Source: Blepharisma stoltei (Eukaryota; Ciliophora; Heterotrichea; Heterotrichida; Blepharismidae). Taken from it: DNA of 64,000 bases. Location: positions 186,001 through 250,000 of the forward strand of contig CAJZBQ010000009.1 in assembly GCA_914767885.1 (NCBI GenBank), read 5' to 3'. Positions within the stretch are counted from its first letter, which is position 1. The number at the start of each line of letters is the position of its first letter. The notes below the pieces were generated by a model. The model did not search any database. It saw only the letters and a list, made by a program, of their open reading frames with translations, and was not told where the DNA came from. Position numbers and translations under genes: made by a program. Of the stretch, positions 9,896-18,132 are shown piece after piece.

Positions 9896-10367
9896 AGAGA
9901 GCGGATAGAATTTCTTGTAAATTCTCTGCTCCATTTATAAAGGGCTTCTAACTTATTTTAAGATTATTATGTGAAGAAACCGCCAGAAAATGAATAAAAC
10001 GGAACAATATGATAATTATATTCTAAATAAAGCTTTCTTAGGATTATATTAAGCATATGTTATATAATTGTTTGAGATAATAATGCCTTCTTAATTAAAA
10101 TAGAAGAATCTATAAATATTTATTTATGAAAAAATTGTTTATAAATACAATAAGAAAGTCGAAACTTAAATTTATTATTATATTTCTATTAAATATGCAC
10201 TATTTCTATTTTTCTTACTCTATCTATACCAATTTGAATTATTAGATGAAGTCTGAGATTATAATTATTTATTATTTTATTCTATTATGATAATCAGGGA
10301 TTACCTTAAAAAGGATAAATGCTATGCTCATTATGAAGCTGACGATTAAAAATTTTATAAATATCTT

Positions 10368-11190
10368 ATGGCATCTGAAAATAGTCCAATAACGTTTGTA
10401 ACTAAAGAAGGTGACAGGGTTCAGTCAATATCGAAATTTAAAAACCTGAGCATACTAGTAAAGAATGTTATAGAAGATTGTGAGCAAGGCGAAGACATTC
10501 CAATAGCTCAGGTTTCAACTAATATGCTTACTCCCCTCTTCCATGAGCGAGCAAACTCATTGGAATAATCCCTGTTTTTTCCAAAAACATGTTAGCCAAG
10601 CAAAAATTTTGATATATAAGTGATATCTAGTATAATGAAATCTCTAGCTAAATCTGTTTAATTTTAAACAGCTTGCATTTTAAAACATAAATTTTACAAT
10701 TTAAATTAATATTTACCTTCTATTTTACTAATTGATTTTTTAAATTTCAAAAAAAAAAATCTATATAATTTTTTTAAAAAAATAAAAACCTCAGCGAGCA
10801 AACAAAATTTGTTTTGTTCGCTCACAGAGGGGAGTTAATCGAATTCTTGAATACGCGCAGCATCATGATTTTATCCCCCCAGAGCCTTTAGAAAAGCCAT
10901 TAAAAACAAGCAAAATTGAGGAAATTCTTTCTGATCCTTGGGATGTTGAGTTTTTGAAAAGCTTTGACGATGATGGATTGGCTGATTTGATGTTCGCGCT
11001 TAATTACTTAGATGTTGCTTGCCTAATGGAAATCTGCTTTGCTTATATTGCAACAAAGTTTAGAGGTAAAGATCCAAATCAAATCAGGGCTGAATATGGG
11101 ATTGAGGAAGAATTTACCAGGGAGGAAGATGAAAAAATTAAAAGAGAAAACCCATGGACTCAAGATGAAGCAATTGATAGGGTAAGCTAG
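10368..11190 (+). CDS. SKP1: SKP1, SCF ubiquitin-ligase adaptor, interrupted by one insert
   Basis: Links F-box proteins to cullin. 171 residues after removal of a 307-nt insert (823 - 307 = 516 nt). The N-terminal BTB/POZ-like part begins MASENSPITFVTKEGD with SISKFKNLSILVKNVIED; after the insert it continues NRILEYAQHHDF, then SDPWDVEFLKSFDDDGLADLMFALNYLDV and the F-box-binding C-terminus EEFTREEDEKIKRENPWTQDEAI, ending in TAG. The insert falls in the helix joining NML to NRILEY. The protein ends normally just before a retroelement block. Identification is firm. Confidence 0.95.
10529..10837. mobile_element. CTCCGTGAG-family MITE in SKP1
   Basis: TA at 10529-10530 and 10836-10837; removing 307 nt restores NMLNRILEYAQHH. 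Starts TACTCCCCTCTTCCATGAGC and ends CTCACAGAGGGGAGTTA; the hairpin end is on the right here, the opposite orientation to the copy at 6187. Confidence 0.92.
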
Positions 11191-11204
11191 ATATAAATAT
11201 AAAT

Positions 11205-11713
11205 AGCGACCTAAGAGAATCCGACAACCTTATAGTCAAGGAGAACTGGGCGAGAAGCTAGCCGAGATTCAGATCTGATATGGATTTATGTATCCTGGGT
11301 AGGTTTTTGACTCGGTTCCTATGATTGGAAAGGGGTAGCATGGCAGCATAATTAATAACCTTAGGGTAGACCTTCTCCGCGATCCCAGGTGTTGTGGTCT
11401 GGGCCTAGGAATTGACTCTTTTTAACTGTAGCTACTAATAACCGCACCAAGCACCTGTTAGACTCCGAATTTTTCGTGAATCAAGCTACTATTAAATGAG
11501 TTCACAGCAGGGCCAGTCTGCCACTCAAAACTGAAGCTCTTAATTGGCAAGGAGGAGGTGTACTCCTTGTGCATACTCAATCCGTCCTGGCGATGAGGCG
11601 GATTCTAGAGAAGAGAAGAAGAAGATTGTTCATGCACCTCGCTGCTAATATCCCCATTTGACATAGCTGAGGCGTAGATGTCGCAAAACGGATGAACCCT
11701 TTGGGGTCATTGA
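11205..11713 (+). mobile_element. GC-rich SINE/LINE-tail element, copy 1
   Basis: Follows the SKP1 stop. It shares a series of blocks with the reverse strand of 33,098-33,665: AAAT-GCGAC at the start, ACCTTAT-G, GAACTGGG, CTAGCCGAGA / CCGAGA, ATGTATCCTGGGTAGGTTTT, CACTCAAAACTGAAGC and GCAAGGAGGAG. No long ORF. Its 3' end is interrupted by, or abuts, the next element, which inserted at TAGCTGCTTAACA. Confidence 0.65.
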
Positions 11714-11726
11714 TAGCTGCTTAACA

Positions 11727-12220
11727 GAAATAAATGTCCGAGAAAGCATGCTCGACCGACCTAGAGCATGCTTAAATTAAGTTAGTTATTTCAGCAGACC
11801 TTGAGCTTTTCCTCAGCCGAGCCCTGCCATCGGGTCAACGGACTCAGGGCTCCTGGGATAGGATGGCTGGCGAGATAGACGGCATCAAGGGCGTGTGGGA
11901 CGAAGACTGGGCAGTGTAGGCTGCACGAGTCTCTGCGCAATTCAGAGTTGGCAGAGAGGTGGGATCGTCTAAGGCAAGATGGAAGCAAGTCCGCAGCTCA
12001 CCGGACTCCGATGGAGGAGACGCAAGTTAATGGGGTGTAATCAAATTGAAGACGGGTGTTCTGGCCAAGACAACGGGCGTGAGATGAGGAGATAAACTAC
12101 CTTGTCGTCGCTAGCGGTGGGTAATTAAGGCCATAAGGCCTAGCGCGGTGAGCTTTGGCTCCGCCATAAAATGGTCTTACGACCTCTAAATAAGAATGAA
12201 TGAATGGTAGCTGCTTAACA
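11727..12220 (+). mobile_element. GC-rich retroelement-like insert with (GAAT)n tail and 13-bp target duplication
   Basis: The 13-nt sequence TAGCTGCTTAACA occurs at 11714-11726 and 12208-12220. The element starts with a hairpin (GCATGCTC...GAGCATGC) and ends with GAATGAATGAATGG, as expected of a non-LTR 3' tail. No reverse transcriptase is encoded, so it is a SINE or a 5'-truncated LINE. The target duplication contains TA. Confidence 0.7.
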
Positions 12221-12300
12221 ATAAGGCACATTACCCATCTGTTAATTTAGATTAAGATTAAGACAGTTTAAGCTAGAATAAGAAATTATAGTAAAATTGG

Positions 12301-13439
12301 TTATATTGTTTCTTCAGAATTAAAACTATTATAAGTGTCTTTGAGTATTTTCAGGGTAGATGCTGTATCTGAGTATGCTAACTATCTTTAAAAAGTTAGT
12401 AAATGAAATTGTTTTGAAAAAAATAGCTATTTATAAGAATCAGTATATATAAGACCTAAAGGGCGTGAAATTTCTTCTTCTGCACTTATTATTGTTTGAT
12501 TAAGAACTTCAAGTGCAGCAGCTCTATTCCCTTCAATTTCATAATAAAAAGATGCTAAGTTGAGTGCCATGCCTAGTTTCTGTGAATGAGTAGGGCATAA
12601 GCTATTTGCAAGATTAGACCACTCACTCCCCCCCTTTGCGAAATATAAGAAAAAAATTTTGATCACTGACAAAGGGGGGTTAATTTTAAAAGATTTATAT
12701 ATAAATTTAGAGTAAATTATTTTCAAAATTCGAAATAAATTTTAAAGCAATGTTAATTTTTTATAAAATTTATGCTTTAAAATTCAAGTTGTTTTAAATT
12801 AAACAGAATAGCTAGGGATTTAATTATAATAATACTAATTATGCATCAAATATTTTTCATAAAAAAATTATATTAAAAACATTTTTGTTCGCTCATGGAA
12901 GGTGGTTTTTTGGGCAAAAAATAGGAAGACTTCCAATGGTTTTGTTAGCTCACAGAGGGCGGAGAGTCAGTATAATTTTCTTTAGCTTTTATCAGAAATG
13001 ATTCTTTTCTGTCGCCATTTTCAACTTCAATTAAATCTCGATATCTATGAGCTTTTAACATCTTATACGTTAGGCACCTAGGATCTTCATTATTTATAAA
13101 CTCCAATAACCAACTAATCAAGGTTATTTGATCTTCACACCAAAATATAATTTCTTCTTTAATATTCTGCTTATAGCTAGTAAGAATATCTAAATTCTCT
13201 TTGTTTTCTGATTTTTTCAAAACTGAGTCTATTATTCGTATAGAAGTTTTTCTTTGATTGATAAGGCACATATACGGAAGCGATAAAAGATTAATTTCTT
13301 CAATAGTTAATTCTCCTGCTTTTCTTGCTAAGGCTTTAATAAATTCTACCGTATCTTCATATCGTTCACAATGCTCTGAAATTCTTGCAAGTTTAACAAG
13401 ACTGTCTCTATCGAAAGTATCAGGATTTCTAATTGACAT
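12301..13439 (-). CDS. Divergent 14-3-3 paralogue, interrupted by two inserts
   Basis: Begins MSIRNPDTFDRDSLVKLARISEHCERYEDTVEF; about 242 residues after insert removal. Conserved: the overall helix pattern, LANSLCPTHSQKLGMALNLASFYYEI and a C-terminal LKILKDTYNSF. Diverged: signature 1 reads SLPYMCLINQRKTSIRI in place of [16 protein letters not shown], so a canonical groove Lys and the first groove Arg are replaced, and YRYxAE is weak. Phosphopeptide binding may therefore be altered (inference). The 66-nt insert is clear; the boundaries of the larger one are uncertain. It is divergent from SF3A2 with 20 nt between start codons, implying a shared promoter. Confidence 0.85.
12366..12433. mobile_element. 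Minimal 66-bp TA-bounded insert (IES) in the 14-3-3 paralogue
   Basis: TA at 12366-12367 and 12432-12433. Removing 66 nt joins YTDSY to TASTLKILKDTYNSF. Left in place, TAG follows SYK immediately. No long inverted repeats or recognised family. Confidence 0.8.
12623..12969. mobile_element. CTCCGTGAG-family MITE with diverged ends, in the 14-3-3 paralogue
   Basis: The left TIR reads TCACTCCCCCCCTTTGCG and the right end CACAGAGGGCGGAGAGTCA; the typical terminal TA is replaced by TCA at both ends. Excision on TCA (344 nt) gives NYTEWSNLANS; excision on the nearest TAs (12615 and 12971, 356 nt) gives NYNLANS. Both keep the frame, so the sequence alone cannot decide. Confidence 0.7.
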
Positions 13440-13459
13440 GATAAAATATAAATTATAAA

Positions 13460-14104
13460 ATGGATATGCAAACTCGTGCTGGTGCAAAGGCTGGAGGAGG
13501 AGGAATTGCTACCCAAGCTATGCTGAATGCTGAAAGAAGGGAACGCCAACGGCGTCTTGCTATAGAAACGATGGATATCACAAAAGATCCGTATTTTATG
13601 AAAAATCATATAGGTACCTATGAATGCAGACTGTGTTTAACTCTTCATACCAACGAAGGCTCGTATTTAGCACATACACAAGGAAAGAAGCATCAAACAA
13701 ACTTGCAAAGGAAGAAGATGAAGGATGGAAAAGATGTCACTGTATTTCCACAGCAAAAGCCTAGAGTATTTCCAAAGCGAATTATTAAAATTGGGAGGCC
13801 TGGATACCGCGTAACAAAGCAAAAAGATCCAGTCACTGGGCAGAAATCGTTAGTTTTTGAAGTAGATTATCCTGAAATTGATCCAAATATTCGCCCGAGA
13901 CATAGAATAATGTCATGCTATGAGCAGACAAGAGAGCCTGTTGATGATCGGTATCAATATGTCTTGTTCGCTGCTGACCCCTATGAAATTATTGCATTTA
14001 AAGTCCCAAATATGAAGGTTGACTCTGCTGAAGGAAAATACTACTGTAATTGGGATGAAATAAAAAAAGTCTATGTAGTCATGCTTTCCTTTAAAAATTC
14101 TTAA
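13460..14104 (+). CDS. SF3A2: Splicing factor 3A subunit 2 (SF3a66 / Prp11)
   Basis: A component of the U2 snRNP that helps recognise the branch point. 214 residues: MDMQTRAGAKAGGGGIATQA, then RRERQRRLAIETMDITKDPYFMKNHIGTYECRLCLTLHTNEGSYLAHTQGKKHQ, containing the U1-type C2H2 zinc finger (CxxC...HxxxxxH), followed by IGRPGYRVTKQKDPVTGQKS and the PRHRIMSCYEQ / YEIIAFKVPN core. The proline-rich C-terminal tail of the metazoan protein is absent, as in many protists. No insert. Transcribed away from the 14-3-3 paralogue. Confidence 0.97.
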   Translation: MDMQTRAGAKAGGGGIATQAMLNAERRERQRRLAIETMDITKDPYFMKNHIGTYECRLCLTLHTNEGSYLAHTQGKKHQTNLQRKKMKDGKDVTVFPQQKPRVFPKRIIKIGRPGYRVTKQKDPVTGQKSLVFEVDYPEIDPNIRPRHRIMSCYEQTREPVDDRYQYVLFAADPYEIIAFKVPNMKVDSAEGKYYCNWDEIKKVYVVMLSFKNS

Positions 14105-14209
14105 TTTAAAAATTCCTCATATTTTTTTAATTGCCTGTTCTAAAAATTTTACATATAAAAATCTAATTTTATATTTAAATATATTTTAGCTTTTAAATTA
14201 ATTACCTAT

Positions 14210-14850
14210 ATACATAAAATGGCCGGAGACGAGCGACCCGTCCTTCCGTGGCGGGGTCCTTATGTATACCGGACGTGGTTTTTGGATGCGGAGAGCTACT
14301 CAAGGGAAGAGTTAGCCTCGAGGCGAGAGGCCCAGCCCAATTTCCGCTGATTTTGGGACTTGACCCGGGCAGCAGTTTTTCGCATTTTTTTGCCAGTAGC
14401 ACCGAGGCCCAGACTCGGTGTCCGAAAGAGGCATAGTGAACTACCTGCCTAGGCTACTTGGTGGCTTAGCCCCGAATCCCGCAAGGGGCTGAGTTCTTTC
14501 TTGGAGATAATCCGGGAAAGAGGGGAGGCGAAGCTCGACGCAGATCTCAAGGGCACAAGTCTCTCCAGTCGAAAAGGGTCCCGATCAAAAGGGGCGATCT
14601 GGTCAGAGGCGAGCAGGGTTGGGTAGACATGGCCTCGAGTTGGAAATTGGTGGTTCCCGGCAAAATCCGTATGACCCGGATCAGGAGGGAAATTGCCACT
14701 ACCGAGAAGCCCGGGGTTTCGGCCGGGCTCGAGTGCCTTTAGGGAGCCCACCCCGCAGCGGTTCCGCTGCGGAACGCGAAGACTTTGGAAGTGGGGACTA
14801 TAAACACACAGCTTTAATCTAATCTAATCTAATCTAATCTAAATTAATTG
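14210..14850 (+). mobile_element. GC-rich retroelement-like insert with (TCTAA)n tail
   Basis: About 640 bp of markedly GC-rich DNA in an AT-rich genome. It starts AAAATGGCCGGAGACGAG, ends in six TCTAA/TCTAAT units, and is flanked by AAATTAATTACCT (about 14196) and AAATTAATTGCCT (14839), a target duplication of about 13 bp with one change. No reverse transcriptase domain seen; SINE or truncated non-LTR element. It sits 4 nt before the start codon of the following dehydrogenase and so would displace its 5' region. Confidence 0.75.
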
Positions 14851-14854
14851 CCTG

Positions 14855-16054
14855 ATGCTATCAAAATCAACTATTAGCATCAAAAGGTCTGTAAGCTCGA
14901 TTATTAATGGCAACTGGAATCTAACATCTGAGCAGTTAGCTATTCAAGAGACAGCTTTAAGATTCAGCAAAAGTGAAATCGCTCCGTATGCTAATGAGTG
15001 GGATGAAAAAGGCTATTTTCCTAGAGATGTGATTAAAAAATCAGCAGACCTTGGGTTTGGAGGCTTATATTGTAGACATGAATTTGGAGGGATCGGCTGC
15101 AATCGTTTAGAAGCCTCACTAGTTTTTGAAGCTCTTGCAACTGGGTGTGTAGGCACTACAGCTTATATGACAGTCCATAATATGTGTGCATGGGTTATTG
15201 ATCATTTCGGAAGTGTGGCCCAAAAGAAAAAGTGACTTCCTGAGCTATTTCAGTTCGAAAAATTCGCAAGTTATTGCTTAACAGAACCGCAAAGTGGCTC
15301 AGATGCTGCCTCTTTGCAAACAGTGGCGAAAGTGGAGGGGGATTATTTTATTCTAAATGGAAGCAAGATGTTCATTACAGGAGGTGATGCAAGCGATCTA
15401 TATTTGGTTATGTGTAGAACAGGACCTAAAGAAATATCATGTATTGCAGTTGAGTCACCAACTCAAGGACTTAGTTTTGGTAGACGAGAATTAAAATTAG
15501 GGTGAAATTCCCATCCTACACAGCTTGTATCTTTTGACAACGTCAAAGTGCCGAAAGAAAACCTAATTGGAGGGATGGGAACGGGCTTTAAAATCGCTAT
15601 GCAAGCTTTAGATGGTGGAAGAATCAATATTTCAAGCTGCGCCTTAGGAGGAGCTTGGTTTGCGTTAGCAAAAGCTCAAGAATACATGCAAGAGAGAATG
15701 CAGTTTGGAAAGAAATTAGTTGATCATCAGTACCTAAGATTCAAGATGGCTGAAGCATTAACAAAGTTAACAGGGTCAAGAATCATGGTAAGACACGCAG
15801 CTGAGTTGCTTGATAATCACAATCCTGCAAGAATCACAATGGGGCCGATGGCTAAATTGTTTTCGACTGACAATTGTTTTGATGTCGCCAATATGGCATT
15901 GCAGATGCATGGAGGATATGGAGTTATGAGAAGCTATGGAGTAGAAAGAGCTTTTAGGGACTTAAGAATTTTACAAATAGTTGAAGGGACAAACGAAATT
16001 ATGAGGCTAGTTATTGCAAGGGAGATGTTTAAAGACCAAGATAATCAAAGCTAA
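14855..16054 (+). CDS. ACAD8: Acyl-CoA dehydrogenase, isobutyryl-CoA dehydrogenase-like
   Basis: A mitochondrial flavoenzyme of valine catabolism. 399 residues, uninterrupted when TGA at KKKWLPEL and KLGWNSHP is read as Trp. The basic, Ser-rich N-terminus ([16 protein letters not shown]) fits a mitochondrial targeting peptide. Domains: N-terminal helical domain, FAD motif [31 protein letters not shown], the WNSHPT block that is characteristic of ACAD8, and C-terminal [36 protein letters not shown], with the catalytic Glu in IVEGTNE. The subfamily call rests on GWNSxPT; another short/branched-chain ACAD is possible. Confidence 0.92.
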
Positions 16055-16108
16055 TTTATCTTTAAGCACAAATAATTGCTACCCATTAAAATTTGACAGT
16101 TATATAAA

Positions 16109-17147
16109 ATGAGTAATAAAAAACTGTATTTTGTTCTCCGGCATGGGTTAATTAAATATGACGTCTTAGCTTGGGCATGGCCGGAGGCCATGCAACCTTC
16201 GAACACATATTTAATTATACCCGCCAAGGGGTTATGGCCTGGGCTATAAGTTTTCCTTTTTGCCGATGTCGGCCAGAAAATCCATTTTTTGGATTTTCTG
16301 TTCGGGCAACCTCGTCGCTGCAGCCTGAAGCAAGGCCTCGGGAACCTGTAGTCTGCCCACTTAAAGCTGGAGCTGCCCCGTTGTAGCAAGGAGGAGGTGA
16401 TGGCCATGCAACCCGCCTTTCCGACGATCGTAGTAGACGTTACCGCAAAGCGGATGAATCCCATGGCGGGATCCTCGGTAACCCGATTAACAAAGTGGAC
16501 TCGAACCAGCTAATTAAGTAAAGTCAGCTCTTCGGCATGGAGAAAGAGGAGACAGACATGCAACGACCAGGGAATTTCCAGTAAATTTTGATCCAACACT
16601 AACAGAAAAAGGACTAATTCAAGCACAGCAATCTGCCCAAAAAATATATAGTCTGATACCGTCTGGTAAAACTGTTCATTTGGTAAGCTCTCCAACTCTA
16701 AGATGCATTGAGACAGCTGCTGCTATAGCTTCTCTCTTTAATATCCCAATCCACATAGAAGAAGGCTTTGGGGCATTAGTCGCTGGCTTGGGAAATTCTC
16801 CTTTTGATGGGCTGACACACAATTTATGAGGAATTGAAGAAGTTGAAAAGTTTTGCGGTGCCAAAATTATCATGAATAACCATTTGGCAAGGCCAACCTT
16901 CCCAGAGCCTGATGAAATATACAAAAGGAGAATCCAATATGTATGGGATACATATACTGAAATCCTACAAGAAGATGTCTTAATTATAGTCAGTCACATG
17001 ATAGTTGTGCAAAGCCTGACTTCAATCTTATTGAATACAGATTTTTTAGTCAGCGAAGAAGGATATTGCAGGCTGACAATTGCTGAAGAAACTGACGAAG
17101 GAGTTAATGTTTTGCAGACTGCAGATTATTCTCATGCAACACAATAA
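16109..17147 (+). CDS. Histidine phosphatase (PGAM-fold, UBASH3/TFIIIC55-like), interrupted in its RHG motif
   Basis: A phosphatase-superfamily protein of 214 residues after removing 394 nt (1,039 - 394 = 645). It starts MSNKKLYFVLRHG; the insert falls within the catalytic RHGE motif and the frame resumes ERGDRHATTREFPVNFDPTLTEKG. Later motifs: SSPTLRCIETAAAIA (catalytic Arg), IEEGFGALV and VLIIVSHMIVVQS (second catalytic His). Because the retroelement-type insert has no TA in its 11-bp target duplication, it is uncertain whether this copy is restored in the somatic genome. Substrate unknown. Confidence 0.85.
16147..16540 (+). mobile_element. SINE/LINE-tail insert within the RHG motif of the phosphatase gene
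   Basis: CTCCGGCATGG (16136-16146) and CTTCGGCATGG (16530-16540) form an 11-bp target duplication with one change. The interior is GC-rich and shares GCAAGGAGGAGGTG and a GTAGACGT...CGCAAAGCGGATGAA-CCC block with the element at 11205-11713. It ends TAATTAAGTAAAG, similar to the (GTAA)n tails of the SINEs in the array. Confidence 0.8.
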
Positions 17148-17156
17148 GACAGTTAA

Positions 17157-17654
17157 TTAAATATGAAGAAATGATAAGTAAGACTTTGAAAATAAAGATT
17201 CAGCTGGAGTTTTAGGTTCTCGCCTGAATTTTATTCGATTCCCTGGGTTTGTAGCGGATTTTGGAGTAGAGCCAATGCTTCGAATATCATTTTCAGACAA
17301 TCTATCTTCAATATCAATTTTTAAATCTTTTTTTGCATTAGAGCTATCAGGAATTTCTTTTTTAGCAGGTATGCATTTTTGGAATCTCATCGCTAGTCGT
17401 TCGTTTCTTTCAGCAAGTGAGTTTTTCCAGTCATGTGTCTCGGACAACAAATATTGCAATTTGCTGCTTTTGCTTTTTGAATCTTTAAATGAATGTGTAA
17501 GATTTTCTAGGATCTCTTCTTGTCTTTCAACAATAATTTTTAGCTCTTCAACGTCGCATTTTATTTTTTTGGGTATTTCTTCTTTTAGGGTTTTCAATTT
17601 TCTGTTTTCGCCGACTTTCTTCTCATTGCCCATATCTGTTTGCTTACTCTCCAT
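17157..17654 (-). CDS. Coiled-coil protein of unknown function
   Basis: A 165-residue frame from ATG at 17654. Highly charged (Lys/Glu), with heptad-like spacing from about residue 20 to 100 (LKEEIPKKIKCDVEELKIIVERQEEILENLTHSF), consistent with a coiled coil, then a basic C-terminus (GNRIKFRREPKTP). No signal peptide or membrane segment. Convergent with the phosphatase gene, with 9 nt between their stops. Family not recognised. Confidence 0.65.
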   Translation of the reverse strand: MESKQTDMGNEKKVGENRKLKTLKEEIPKKIKCDVEELKIIVERQEEILENLTHSFKDSKSKSSKLQYLLSETHDWKNSLAERNERLAMRFQKCIPAKKEIPDSSNAKKDLKIDIEDRLSENDIRSIGSTPKSATNPGNRIKFRREPKTPAESLFSKSYLSFLHI

Positions 17655-18132
17655 CTTTGGAGCTCAATAATAAACTATTTTATTCTCACTAGTTTGAAAT
17701 TTTGAGCTTGCATATGAATGGTGACTCAGTAAGCGAGTATTTACTTTAATTCTATAATAATTTTACAGATATATAAAAGAATGCTTAATTTTTCTTATGA
17801 AATGATACATTAAGGCTATACATTATGTTTGAGAAAAATTATTATAATCACTAATATGCATCAAATAATTATTATTTTAGTGTAATAAGCTTCGTTTATA
17901 TACAGGCTTTCATAGTTGCATATAAGAATTTTCTGTAATTTTTGGTTGTTTGAAAGACAATAAATTAGCATATCTTATAAATTTAAAGCTATGTAGTTGA
18001 GCTACTACTTAAAATTGTAAAAAAGATAAATTCAAATGCAATAAGCATATTTAAAGAGAAAGTGCTTACTTTTAATTTATTCACCATTTGATTAATATTT
18101 AAATCACCTCATTCCTGGACTTAAAATAATAA
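17655..18132. other. Intergenic DNA upstream of the A/B array
   Basis: No gene. From about 17,830 the sequence becomes homologous to the 5' flanks of A2, A3 and A4 (ATGCATCAAATAATTATTATTTTAGTG, then TTTCTGTAATTTTTGGTTGTTTG), so the array repeat unit begins roughly 300 bp before the A1 start codon. Confidence 0.7.
18080..18132 (+). promoter_or_regulatory. Conserved block before A-type start codons (possible core promoter/5'UTR)
   Basis: TTCACCATTTGATTAATATTTAAATCACCTCATTC lies directly upstream of A1 and is retained at 32043-32097 (A2), about 41618-41671 (A3) and 53068-53121 (A4), including before the pseudogene. It may contain the promoter, but conservation may only reflect recent duplication. 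Confidence 0.4.

Noticed and set aside
14202-14822. ORFs of 62-100 codons in the GC-rich block at 14,210-14,850
   Set aside because: High GC gives long chance frames on both strands; no reverse transcriptase or other domain seen, and the block is bounded by a target duplication.
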